A DNA stretch of 64,000 nucleotides from Liquorilactobacillus hordei DSM 19519. Its GTDB lineage: Bacteria; Bacillota; Bacilli; Lactobacillales; Lactobacillaceae. How positions within the stretch are numbered: the stretch's first letter is position 1; each line of letters opens with the position of its first letter. Below the pieces are notes generated by a model. It saw only the letters and a program-made list of their open reading frames with translations, was not told where the DNA came from and searched no databases. The position numbers and the translations under genes were made by a program. The stretch lies in the NCBI RefSeq assembly GCF_019443985.1, contig NZ_CP049303.1:434001-498000 (forward strand), in the 5' to 3' direction. Shown here one piece after another: positions 55,170 through 64,000 of the stretch.

Positions 55170-56135
55170 ATGGGCGAGAAAAAAGAAAAAGCCACTTTAA
55201 AATTATTTGCATTGAATTCTAATCAGAAGTTGGCAGAGAAGATTGCAGCTGAGCTAGGGACACAATTATGTGAAGCATCCGTGAAACATTTCAGTGATGG
55301 TGAGATCCAGATAAACATCAATGAAAGTATTCGTGGAGATGACGTTTTTGTTATCCAGTCGATTTCGGAACCAGTTAATGAGAATTTTATGGAACTGATG
55401 ATTATGGTGGATGCGCTTCGTCGCTCTAGTGCAGGAACAATAAATGTTGTCTTACCATATTATGGATACGCTCGTGCAGATCGTAAAGCGCGTCCAAGGG
55501 AACCAATTACGGCAAAGCTAATTGCTAACTTTATCCAATTAGCAGGAGCTGACCGAGTGATCACGATGGATTTACACGCTGGACAGTTGCAAGGATTCTT
55601 CAATATACCAGTTGATCATCTGCTTGCTATTTTTGTACAAGCGGAATATTTCATAAGTAAAGGAATTAGAAATGATGTAGTCATTGTAGCTCCTGATCAT
55701 AATGGGGTGAAGGCAGCACGGAATTTGGCAACCTTGTTGAAGGCACCAATTGCAATTGTTGATAAACGTGACGAAACACGAGCTTCAAATATGACTGTAA
55801 TTGGCGAAGTAAGTGGACGCCGGTGCATTGTTTTTGATGATTTAATTGATACTGGTGGTAAGTTGTCAGATGCGGCTGTTGCACTTAAAAATGCAGGTGC
55901 AACTGAGGTCTATGCATGTGCTACTCACCCAATTCTGTCTGGTTTAGCAGTTGAAGAATTGAAGAATTCTTATTATAAGGAAATCGTTGTAACAGATACA
56001 ATTGATGTGCCTGAGGAAAAACAATTTGATAAGCTAAAAGTCTTATCTGTATCTAAAATATTTGCGAAAGCAATTGATTTGATCTTTAATAATAAGTCTG
56101 TTGATTCATTATTTAATAAAAAGCACACTGTTTAG
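55170..56135 (+). CDS. Ribose-phosphate pyrophosphokinase, divergent paralogue
   Basis: A 321-residue Prs-family protein (FALNSNQKLAEKIAAELGTQ, FSDGEIQININESIRG, YYGYARADRKARPREPITAK). The PRPP loop VFDDLIDTGG is close to the usual VDDxIDTGGT. Two positions differ from canonical Prs: the PDH-G-G motif is PDHNG, and the catalytic-loop KRR is KRD (VDKRDETRAS). Lactobacilli often have two prs genes; this looks like the second. It may have changed catalysis or regulation. Start ATG 55170 follows TTGGAGGCAACC. It follows proBA in the same direction. Confidence 0.88.
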   Translation: MGEKKEKATLKLFALNSNQKLAEKIAAELGTQLCEASVKHFSDGEIQININESIRGDDVFVIQSISEPVNENFMELMIMVDALRRSSAGTINVVLPYYGYARADRKARPREPITAKLIANFIQLAGADRVITMDLHAGQLQGFFNIPVDHLLAIFVQAEYFISKGIRNDVVIVAPDHNGVKAARNLATLLKAPIAIVDKRDETRASNMTVIGEVSGRRCIVFDDLIDTGGKLSDAAVALKNAGATEVYACATHPILSGLAVEELKNSYYKEIVVTDTIDVPEEKQFDKLKVLSVSKIFAKAIDLIFNNKSVDSLFNKKHTV

Positions 56136-56140
56136 TAGTA

Positions 56141-56215
56141 TTCAGAACACATTTATACGAAATAATTAGCGAGGATGGGTCAAAATTTAACTTTTGGCAT
56201 ATCCTCGCTTTATTT
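56141..56215 (+). repeat. Dispersed two-hairpin repeat copy, terminator
   Basis: Linker AGAACACATTTATACGAAAT and hairpin 56168-56209 (AGCGAGGAT with ATCCTCGCT and an imperfect GGGTCAAAA inner part), then T run. Follows the prs paralogue. Confidence 0.8.
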
Positions 56216-56348
56216 TTTTTCCACTTATGTCATACATTTTTGTTTCTGTAAAGGAATTGAGTAAATTCGGCTTATAAGCATATAAATTGAATTCAGTCAT
56301 AAAATGGCTAATATTATTTTTGTATACTTAAGAGAAGGGGAATAAAAA

Positions 56349-57002
56349 ATGTTAAATTACGAACAGCAAGAAAAATGGTCTAAAATTGTTCCGAATTGGC
56401 AATCACCAATAAATATTGAGACACTAAATACAATTAATGTTGATGCAAAAAAAAAGATACTCTTATTCGATGATGAGTATCGGTTTGTTAATATTGTAAA
56501 CAAGGGAAACAATTTGCAATATGACGGCAAGGGTAAAGCGGTTATCGAAGGAAGAGAGTTTGGCTTTCAACAACTTCACTTTCATTTCCCTGCAGAACAC
56601 ACAATAAATGGAAAAGATAATCCGATGGAATTGCATTTTGTACATCAAAATATGATTGGCCAAATTGCTGTAGTAGCCCTTTTTGTTAAGTTAGGAGAAT
56701 TCAGCAAAGAGCTTGATAGTTTTTTTCAAGATTTTCCAGCAATTGAAAGTCAGAAAGATCCATTTTCAGCAACCTTAGGATTAAATAGTTTGATAGCAAG
56801 TCTTGAGTCGGGTGTATACCACTATCTAGGCTCGTTAACGACACCGCCACTGGTTAAGAATGTTGAATGGTGGGTAATTGAGAAGCCAATAACAGTAAGT
56901 GCTGAACAATTAGATAAATTGAAACAGCGATTCAATCATGGTAATGCAAGAGAAAAACAACCACTTAACGAACGTAAAGTAATTCATTATTCATTAATAT
57001 AA
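56349..57002 (+). CDS. Alpha-class carbonic anhydrase, cytoplasmic
   Basis: Interconverts CO2 and bicarbonate. 217 residues with QSPINI at the start, zinc ligands His77, His79 and His96 (LHFHFPAEH, ELHFVHQ) and YLGSLTTPPL near the end. Bacterial alpha enzymes are usually exported; this one has no signal peptide. It may supply bicarbonate for carboxylation reactions. Start ATG behind GAAGGGG. Single gene. Confidence 0.93.
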   Translation: MLNYEQQEKWSKIVPNWQSPINIETLNTINVDAKKKILLFDDEYRFVNIVNKGNNLQYDGKGKAVIEGREFGFQQLHFHFPAEHTINGKDNPMELHFVHQNMIGQIAVVALFVKLGEFSKELDSFFQDFPAIESQKDPFSATLGLNSLIASLESGVYHYLGSLTTPPLVKNVEWWVIEKPITVSAEQLDKLKQRFNHGNAREKQPLNERKVIHYSLI

Positions 57003-57068
57003 GATGTTATTGCTTTACAAGCGACAAAATTCTGAGTGAATTCAAAATAGATATATGGAAGTTTTAAC

Positions 57069-57110
57069 AGAACCGAACAAAATTAAATTTTTTGGGAAGG
57101 TTCTTTTTTT
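57069..57110 (+). terminator. Terminator after carbonic anhydrase gene
   Basis: AGAACC pairs with GGTTCT across an AT-rich loop, then seven T. Confidence 0.6.
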
Positions 57111-57207
57111 GTTGCAATTTATTGTTAGAGTTCAGCACCTTCGAAGCTGCAACACTTTTTTCTTTTGTGATAAAATAATTATGACTTGATTAAAGGAGGA
57201 CAAAGGC

Positions 57208-60200
57208 ATGGGCTTGAGTTTTATCTTAGGAGATGCAACAAAGGATCATCAAAATGAAGTGGTCAAACAAATTGCTAAGTTGAAAAAAGAAGAAAAAGTA
57301 AAGAGGATATATATATTAGTTCCGAATCATATTAAGTTTGCGTCAGAAATTTCAATTTTGCAGCATCTCCGAGCAACTTTTGGGCAAGAAGGACAGGTTT
57401 TTGCCCAAAGCTCGGTTCAAGTACTCTCCTTTTCAAGGCTGGCATGGTTTTTCTTAAAAGATAATGCACTTTACCAGAGAACTCGGATTTCTAATGCGGG
57501 ACTAAATATGTTAGTTTTAAGTATTTTAGAAGAAAAAAAAGATAATTTGACAATTTTCAAAGGGGAACAAGCACAATCTGGTTTTGTAAGCGAGGTTGTT
57601 GCACAACTAGATGAGTTCAGCAAGGGACAGATTAATAGTCAAGATTTAGCTTTTTTTGCCGAGCAAACCAATGTGCAAAGTGATTTATATGCAAAACTAA
57701 AAGACTTACAAATAATTTATCAAGAGTATGAGAATAGATTGATAGGCAAGTATTTAGATAGCAATCAATTATTAAAAGCCCTAACAAAAAAATTAATTGA
57801 AATAAATTTAAAAGACAGTTGCTTTATAATAACCGGTTTTTCTCAATTGACAGCAAGCGAGAACAAGTTAGTTAAAACCTTAATAAAAAACGCTGGAGAA
57901 GTAGATGTGGATTTGATACTGGATAAACCGCAGCAGCAGTCTAATCTACGTAAAACTTCGCTTTATTATCGTTCTAACAAATTATATGATAATCTCAGTT
58001 CATTTGCTGGACAAAATCGGATTACTATCCAGAATATTGGAATTACTACTGAACGCGTTAAGTCACCAATTCTTTTAGATTTAGGAAAATATTGGACGGG
58101 TACAAAAGAAAAAACTGCTGAATTGAAATCAGAGTCAATTCGAACAGGATTAGATATATTTTCTGCTAATAATCGTTATCTTGAGATTGAAGAAGTTGCA
58201 ACCCGAATTAGGCATTGTGTAATAGAACAGGGATATCATTACAGTGATTTCATAATATTGACTCGTCATTTGGATTTATACCGAAATATCATCGCACCGG
58301 TTTTTGGACAATATCAACTTCCATTTTTTATTGATCTTCAAAAAAAGATGACAGACCATCCTTTTGTCGAATTTATAATGGCTTTATTTGCAGTGAAGAA
58401 GCACTACTATCGTTATGATGATGTGATGCGATTACTAAAAACAGAGTTGCTGTTGCCAGAAATAAAGAGAAAAAGATTAGCAACTAAGAAGTACAGAGAA
58501 TATCTTGATTTAACAGAAAATTTGGTTTTAAAGTTCGGCTTTGAAGGGAAAAGTTGGTTGCGCGAGGATGATTGGGTTTATTATCGTTTTTATGAAGAAG
58601 ATATGGGAACTCAAACGGATAAAGAGGTTGAAGTTTCTAGAAAGGTAAATATCATTCGCAGGCTAATAAAAACAACTCTTCCACCGTTTTTTGAGAAAAT
58701 AAATAGAGCTAAAAATGGGAAGGAAGCCGCACAAATTCTTTGCAACTTTTTAATAGAAACAGGAATTTCTAATGAATTGTTAAAATGGCGTGATAGTGCT
58801 ATTGAAGAAGGAAAAATTGAAGATGCTGCTAAACCAGAAGAAACATGGAATGCATTTTGCGAATTGTTGGATGAATATGTCGAATTACTTGGAGATCATA
58901 AATTCGATGAAGAGCAGTTTGTGGAAATACTGCAAACTGGATTTCAAGGAGCTGAGTATAGTCAGGTTCCCTCTACCTTGGATCAGATAATTGTTTCTGA
59001 GAGTGGAATGGTACAAATGAATGATCGGAAGATTACTTTTTTAATCGGTGCAACAGATGCAGTTATGCCAGACAAGATTAATAATCGTAATATTATTTCT
59101 GATGAGGATCGATCATATTTAAAACCGGCCTTGAACGTAGAACAGTATCTGAATGATGATACATTAAATCAATTAGCTGCAGAACCTTTTTTAAGTTATC
59201 TGGCATTTATGAGTCCCTCAGACAAATTATACTTATCTTATCCACTATCTGATGATGGTAAGGAGAATTTAAGACCTTCTCCTTATGTAACAAGAATTGC
59301 TAATCATTATGGGATTAATGTGGCTACACAAATTCGTGAACCGCAAATGATAGATTCAACGGAACACGTTTTAAAGCATTATTTAGGCACGAAAAAAACA
59401 ACAATTAAAAAACTGCTGACAATTCTCAGACAAGCAAAGAATCAACGGGAGAATATCCCGACAGTTTGGATAGAAATCCATAATTTCCTAAAAGCCGATG
59501 GTTCAGAAACGACATTTATGAATAAAATTCTGGGAAGTTTGAGTTATCAAAATATTCCTGAGAAATTAGAGCCAAAAATTGTTGATTTGTTATATGGAAA
59601 AACAATAAATACTTCAATATCTAAGTTGGAGGAATTCTATGCAAATGAATATGCTTATTTCTTAAAGTATGGATTGAAATTGCAAGAGCGCAGTATTTTT
59701 GAATTATCTGCAGCTAACACGGGTGAATTTTTTCATTTAGCAATGGATTCATTAGTAAAGATGTTAGAAAATGAAAACACTCGTCTCTCTGAATTAACGG
59801 TCGAAAAACTTATGGAGAAGATTAGAGTTATTACAGCACAAATCAGAGAACTTCCACAGTTTCAAATATTAAATAGTACGCAAAGAATGCAATTCTTAGC
59901 AAGGCAATTAGATGCAACGGTAATGCAAATAGCAAAGGTATTGCAGAAACAACAAGAAAGAAGCAGCACACAGATTATACAAACAGAAGCATTATTTGGT
60001 CATGTTGGAACAAAAAATGGAATTGCTCCCCTAGAATTTAAGCTAGGAAATGGTTATAAAGTCAATGTTCGCGGTAAGATTGATCGAATCGATCAGATTT
60101 CTGCAGGTGATACAAAATACATTGGAATCGTCGATTACAAGTCAAGTTCACATATTTTTGATTTTCGTGATGCTTATTATGGATTGGCTTTACAAATGTT

Positions 60201-60774
60201 GACCTATCTAGATGCACTGATGTTAAATTTTGATAGGCTCACAAAAACTAAACCAGCTAAACCAGCCGGAGCTTTGTATATGCATCTGTATAATCCAAAG
60301 TTAAAAGCCAAAGATGTGTTGAAACAGTCAAAAGAAGATGTATGGCTTAAGGCCAATAAATATGATGGCTTAATTATTTCAGATGAAGATTTATTGCAAG
60401 CGATGGATGAAAAATTGGCTGAGGAGAGTAGTGGCTTTTCCAAACTTTACCCATTTAGAAAGAACAAGGATGGAAGCTTTAAAGCTAGTGGACGGCATCA
60501 ACTAGTAACTCTTGAAGAATTAAAGCTGCTATTACAGCATAATGAATATTTAATTAAAGAAGCAGCCAATAGAATATTGAGCGGTGATTTGTCATTGAAT
60601 CCTGTACAGTGGCCTAATAAACGAACAGCTTTGCAATTTTCACCATATAAATCAATTTTCCAATTCGATGCAATGCTGCCAGAAAATAATTATCGTAAGT
60701 TACCTAAAATAAGTCCAGAAGAGGTAATCAGAATATTGACGGAAGGTGTAGGTGAGATTAATGACAAAATTTGA
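57208..60774 (+). CDS. rexB: ATP-dependent helicase/nuclease subunit B (RexB/AddB)
   Basis: Subunit of the RexAB/AddAB enzyme that resects double-strand DNA ends for recombination. 1188 residues. An N-terminal helicase-like domain begins GLSFILGDATKDHQNE; the usual Walker A is degenerate. The C-terminal RecB-family nuclease motif GIVDYKSS (Asp976, Lys978) is present. The four cysteines of the iron-sulfur cluster of Bacillus AddB are not apparent, as is typical of RexB. Start ATG follows AAAGGAGGACAAAGGC. Its end overlaps rexA by 14 bases. Confidence 0.94.
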   Translation: MGLSFILGDATKDHQNEVVKQIAKLKKEEKVKRIYILVPNHIKFASEISILQHLRATFGQEGQVFAQSSVQVLSFSRLAWFFLKDNALYQRTRISNAGLNMLVLSILEEKKDNLTIFKGEQAQSGFVSEVVAQLDEFSKGQINSQDLAFFAEQTNVQSDLYAKLKDLQIIYQEYENRLIGKYLDSNQLLKALTKKLIEINLKDSCFIITGFSQLTASENKLVKTLIKNAGEVDVDLILDKPQQQSNLRKTSLYYRSNKLYDNLSSFAGQNRITIQNIGITTERVKSPILLDLGKYWTGTKEKTAELKSESIRTGLDIFSANNRYLEIEEVATRIRHCVIEQGYHYSDFIILTRHLDLYRNIIAPVFGQYQLPFFIDLQKKMTDHPFVEFIMALFAVKKHYYRYDDVMRLLKTELLLPEIKRKRLATKKYREYLDLTENLVLKFGFEGKSWLREDDWVYYRFYEEDMGTQTDKEVEVSRKVNIIRRLIKTTLPPFFEKINRAKNGKEAAQILCNFLIETGISNELLKWRDSAIEEGKIEDAAKPEETWNAFCELLDEYVELLGDHKFDEEQFVEILQTGFQGAEYSQVPSTLDQIIVSESGMVQMNDRKITFLIGATDAVMPDKINNRNIISDEDRSYLKPALNVEQYLNDDTLNQLAAEPFLSYLAFMSPSDKLYLSYPLSDDGKENLRPSPYVTRIANHYGINVATQIREPQMIDSTEHVLKHYLGTKKTTIKKLLTILRQAKNQRENIPTVWIEIHNFLKADGSETTFMNKILGSLSYQNIPEKLEPKIVDLLYGKTINTSISKLEEFYANEYAYFLKYGLKLQERSIFELSAANTGEFFHLAMDSLVKMLENENTRLSELTVEKLMEKIRVITAQIRELPQFQILNSTQRMQFLARQLDATVMQIAKVLQKQQERSSTQIIQTEALFGHVGTKNGIAPLEFKLGNGYKVNVRGKIDRIDQISAGDTKYIGIVDYKSSSHIFDFRDAYYGLALQMLTYLDALMLNFDRLTKTKPAKPAGALYMHLYNPKLKAKDVLKQSKEDVWLKANKYDGLIISDEDLLQAMDEKLAEESSGFSKLYPFRKNKDGSFKASGRHQLVTLEELKLLLQHNEYLIKEAANRILSGDLSLNPVQWPNKRTALQFSPYKSIFQFDAMLPENNYRKLPKISPEEVIRILTEGVGEINDKI

Positions 60775-63700
60775 ATTCACTCAGGCTCAAAGAGAAGCAA
60801 TTGACAGTAGTGGACAAAATATTTTGGTTGCAGCTTCAGCCGGTTCGGGAAAGACACGGGTCTTAGTGGAACGAGTCATCTCACATATAAAACAGGGAAT
60901 TGGAATCGATACCATGCTGATAGTAACTTTTACCGATGCAGCTGCTAAAGAGATGAAGGAACGTATTCAAAAAGCACTTCAACTTGAGATAAATAACGCA
61001 CAGGGTAATGAACAACAATGGTATGTACAACAAATTAATCGCTTGAATATTGCAAATATCAGTACATTGCATGCTTTTTGTTTACGGTTAATAGAAAAGT
61101 ATTATTACTTGATTGATTTAGATCCCGTTTTTAGAATGCTTACAGATGAAACGGAAAGAACGATGTTACGCGATGATGTGTGGAATGATTTACGTGAAGA
61201 ATACTATACTCAATCCGATGAACTTTTTGAGAAATTAACACAAAACTTTTCTGACGATCGCAGTGATGAAGGTCTAGCACAACTGGTTTTTAAGACCTTT
61301 GATTTTGCTAATACTAATTCAGATTTTAAAGGCTGGCTCAAGATGATGGGGCAGAGTTACGCAGTTGACACGGACAGCTTAGTAGAAAGCCAAATTTTTA
61401 TAAAACAGCTCAAACCGATAATATTGGAAAACATGGATCAAGCTAAGAATGATTTAATGCAGGCATTAGAAATAGCTGAAAGGTCAGACTTTGACCGCTG
61501 GAAAGAGTGTCTTATAAAAGATATGGAGGTTGTTTCCAAGCTTGAAAATAGTGTTGGAACAGATACTTGGAATGAAATACGTGCAGAAATAATGACTTTT
61601 AAACTAGGAACGGCACCACGAATGTTGAAGTTAGATGATATGCAAAAAGAGTCAAAAAATGAGATTCTTGAGTTACGAGCAAATGTTAAAAAAAGAATAG
61701 CAAAATTAGCTGAGGATTTATTTTTGTTTGATGAACAGCAACAACTTGAGTTAATGCAAGATAGTGAACAAATAGTCTTAAAATTAGCAGAAGTTGTGCA
61801 AAACTTTGCAGAAAAATTCGCACAGGCTAAGCGACAAAGACATGTCTTAGACTTTAGCGACCTTGAACATTTTGCACTTTCAATATTGTCAGGAAATACG
61901 GCAGATAAAAAGAAGGTGCGTAATAATCTACAAGCGAAGTTCAGTGAAATAATGATTGATGAGTACCAAGACACAAATCAATTACAGGAAACATTGCTAG
62001 GTTATGTTGCTAAGAATTCCCCGGGAAATATGTTTATGGTTGGCGACGTTAAACAATCAATTTATGGTTTTAGGTTAGCTGATCCAACGATGTTTCTAGA
62101 TAAGTATCAGCACTATTCGCAAAATGGTGAAGCTGATGATAATCAGGGGAAAAAAGTTATTCTTGCAGAAAATTTTCGTTCTGTTAGAAACGTTACGGCT
62201 TTTACAAACTTAATATTCAAACAGTTGATGGACTACCGGGTTGGGGAGTTAGACTATGATGAAGATGCACAATTAAAATTTGGTGCAAAATATTATCCAG
62301 AGTTACCATCAAAAGCAGAAATTTTAATTTATGAATCTGAAGATGAAAAAGCAAGTACAAATGGTTTTGTCAATGACGATATGGATGAAGACTTCATTCC
62401 TGATAGTACAGCACAAGGACAAGTTTTAGCAGTAATTAGTAAAGTTAAAGAGTTGATAGCACAAGGGAAAAAAATATATGATCGTGCAAAAGGCGAAGTC
62501 CGAAAGTTGACGTACGGTGATATTGTTTTGTTAGCTCCAACGAGAAATAATAATTTGTTGATTATGGATGAATTTCAAAAAGCGGAAATTCCCATTTTTT
62601 TGAACGATGCGCAGAACTATTTTCAGACGACAGAGATTCAGATAATGTTGTCTTTCCTAAAAATAATAGATAATCCCTTGCAAGATATTCCGTTAGTCAG
62701 TGTTCTTAGATCTCCGATTGTGGGTTTGAAAGAAAATGCACTTGCCTACTTAAGAATTAATCAGCGTACGGGTGATTATTATCAGGCGTTGCAAAAGTTT
62801 TGGGAGAACTTTGATAATACTACAGAAAGCAAATTTGGCAGAGAAATTTATGCGAAAATTGATTGGTTCATGAACCTTTTGAATGAGCTAAGAAACACTG
62901 CAAGAAAAAATGAATTAGCGTCATTGATTTGGAAGATTTATGAAGAGACGGGGTTCTTGGATTATGTTGGTGGAATGCCTGGTGGAATACAAAGGCAAGC
63001 TAACTTGCATGCATTATATGAACGAGCAAGTGCGTATGAGAAAACGAGCTTCAAAGGACTTTTTCAGTTTGTTAGATTTGTTGACAGGATGCAAAAACAA
63101 AATCAGGATTTGACTGAAGCAATGGCAAAAAAAATAGATGATGCGATTCAGGTCATGACGATTCATGGAAGTAAAGGACTAGAATTTCCGGTGGTTTTCT
63201 TGATGGATGCAAATCATCAATTTAACGAACAAAATCTACGGCAAGATTATCTTTTAGATGTTCATAATGGTATTGGAATTTCATACCTTGATGACGAGCG
63301 GGTAAAAAAAGATACTTTGCCAAAAATAGCAATTAAAGACAGAGCACAAAAGAAAATGGCAGCTGAACAAATGAGATTGCTATATGTTGCATTAACGCGT
63401 GCAGAGCAGTTGCTATACATTGTTGGAACATATGCGAATAAGAAGACAGCAATTTCAAGTTGGAAACAGGCAGTCCAAGACCAACAAATGGTACTTAGCC
63501 CGACTATTAGACAACAAAGCAAAAATTTTATGGACTGGATAGGAATGTGTTTAGCAAGGACAAAATATTTTGCAGAAACATTTGAACTTTCAAGTACGGC
63601 GCCACAGGAAGTACAAGAAAGTACTGCAGATTTTTCAATTGAATTTTATGATAATTCGCATTTCAAGATGGAAAGTAATCAGCAAGCTGATTTGTTTAAG

Positions 63701-64000
63701 GTTCTGGATGAGGAACAGTCTCATTCTAGTAATTCTAATGAACTTGCAATTAGGAAGCTATTAAACTTTGAATATCCTGATTTGGATTTAACAATGACGA
63801 CTGCTTATCAAGCTGTTTCGGAAGTAAAACGTGTTTTTTCTGATCCTGTAGAAACAGAATTGCCTTTTTTAGAAAAGTGGGGGAAAAATACTTTCAAGAA
63901 AAAAGCTAACTGGGTCGTGAGCAAGGAATTTAAATTACCTACTTTTTTGAAAAGTGAAAAAAAAGCTACAGCTACACAAATTGGGACAGCAACTCATTTG
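60761..64000 (+). CDS. rexA: ATP-dependent helicase/nuclease subunit A (RexA/AddA), N-terminal 1080 residues
   Basis: UvrD-like helicase and nuclease, cut by the window end. Motifs in order: FTQAQREAI (Q motif), AASAGSGKT (Walker A), TFTDAAAKEM (Ia), IMIDEYQDTN (II), GDVKQSIYGFR (III), ENFRS (IV), TIHGSKGLEFP (V), YVALTRAEQLL (VI). The C-terminal nuclease domain lies mostly beyond the end. Start ATG 60761 lies inside the end of rexB, with GGTGAGATTA ahead, so the two are translationally coupled. The frame is open to the last base. Confidence 0.95.
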   Translation, partial: MTKFEFTQAQREAIDSSGQNILVAASAGSGKTRVLVERVISHIKQGIGIDTMLIVTFTDAAAKEMKERIQKALQLEINNAQGNEQQWYVQQINRLNIANISTLHAFCLRLIEKYYYLIDLDPVFRMLTDETERTMLRDDVWNDLREEYYTQSDELFEKLTQNFSDDRSDEGLAQLVFKTFDFANTNSDFKGWLKMMGQSYAVDTDSLVESQIFIKQLKPIILENMDQAKNDLMQALEIAERSDFDRWKECLIKDMEVVSKLENSVGTDTWNEIRAEIMTFKLGTAPRMLKLDDMQKESKNEILELRANVKKRIAKLAEDLFLFDEQQQLELMQDSEQIVLKLAEVVQNFAEKFAQAKRQRHVLDFSDLEHFALSILSGNTADKKKVRNNLQAKFSEIMIDEYQDTNQLQETLLGYVAKNSPGNMFMVGDVKQSIYGFRLADPTMFLDKYQHYSQNGEADDNQGKKVILAENFRSVRNVTAFTNLIFKQLMDYRVGELDYDEDAQLKFGAKYYPELPSKAEILIYESEDEKASTNGFVNDDMDEDFIPDSTAQGQVLAVISKVKELIAQGKKIYDRAKGEVRKLTYGDIVLLAPTRNNNLLIMDEFQKAEIPIFLNDAQNYFQTTEIQIMLSFLKIIDNPLQDIPLVSVLRSPIVGLKENALAYLRINQRTGDYYQALQKFWENFDNTTESKFGREIYAKIDWFMNLLNELRNTARKNELASLIWKIYEETGFLDYVGGMPGGIQRQANLHALYERASAYEKTSFKGLFQFVRFVDRMQKQNQDLTEAMAKKIDDAIQVMTIHGSKGLEFPVVFLMDANHQFNEQNLRQDYLLDVHNGIGISYLDDERVKKDTLPKIAIKDRAQKKMAAEQMRLLYVALTRAEQLLYIVGTYANKKTAISSWKQAVQDQQMVLSPTIRQQSKNFMDWIGMCLARTKYFAETFELSSTAPQEVQESTADFSIEFYDNSHFKMESNQQADLFKVLDEEQSHSSNSNELAIRKLLNFEYPDLDLTMTTAYQAVSEVKRVFSDPVETELPFLEKWGKNTFKKKANWVVSKEFKLPTFLKSEKKATATQIGTATHL

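Noticed and set aside
1..64000. CRISPR arrays, tRNA, rRNA, prophage or conjugative genes
   Set aside because: None seen: no regularly spaced direct repeats, no cloverleaf or rRNA sequences, and no phage or transfer proteins among the reading frames.

Overview
This is a 64 kb chromosomal window from a low-GC Gram-positive bacterium, most likely a member of Lactobacillaceae (Lactobacillus sensu lato). The evidence is the set of proteins (PepN, PepF, pyruvate oxidase, a PTS sucrose operon, RexAB, a proB without PUA domain), AT-rich intergenic DNA, strong AGGAGG-type ribosome binding sites and T-box leaders. I cannot fix the genus or species from sequence alone. No rRNA, tRNA, CRISPR array or prophage was seen.

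Layout. 0-0.14 kb: tail of an IS150-like (IS3 family) element. 0.2-6 kb: pepN, then two divergent ketopantoate-reductase-like paralogues, each behind its own T-box, and a small membrane protein. 6.2-12.7 kb: a decaying cluster, namely a LysR gene split by an IS1182-family element, an M20 peptidase and an MFS transporter that both appear frameshifted, and an intact N-acylamino-acid racemase-type enolase. 12.8-16.3 kb: a TrpXYZ-type ABC importer behind a long structured leader with a 20-codon upstream ORF and a terminator, plus an Rrf2 regulator. 16.5-19 kb: Cof phosphatase and a DHA2 exporter. 19-24.7 kb: the sucrose regulon, scrB-scrR-scrK divergent from scrA. 24.7-39.5 kb: glycerophosphodiesterase, DHA2 exporter, two P-type ATPases, CsbD and GlsB stress proteins, quinone oxidoreductase, MacB-like ABC protein, lipid kinase, aldo/keto reductase and mscL. 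40-43.6 kb: Rgg regulator, a 46-aa basic protein, ABC-F ATPase and a YkuD-fold protein without its catalytic residues. 43.8-45.3 kb: a complete IS150-like element with CTT target duplication. 45.5-57 kb: pox, an NAD-binding protein, an unknown 159-aa protein, pepF, metA, a CNNM/CorC protein, proBA, a divergent prs paralogue and an alpha-carbonic anhydrase. 57.2-64 kb: rexB-rexA, with rexA running off the end.

How it fits together. PepN and PepF release amino acids from peptides. The PanE-like enzymes may reduce keto acids derived from them, under control of uncharged tRNAs. scrA, scrB and scrK take sucrose to glycolysis, and pox turns pyruvate into acetyl phosphate.

The main structural surprise is a dispersed two-hairpin intergenic repeat (clear copies near 30.0, 36.2, 43.7, 48.6 and 56.2 kb; partial ones near 0.14, 12.8 and 30.7 kb). 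Its second hairpin looks like the transcription terminator of the neighbouring genes. Both IS150-like copies appear to have inserted into copies of this repeat.
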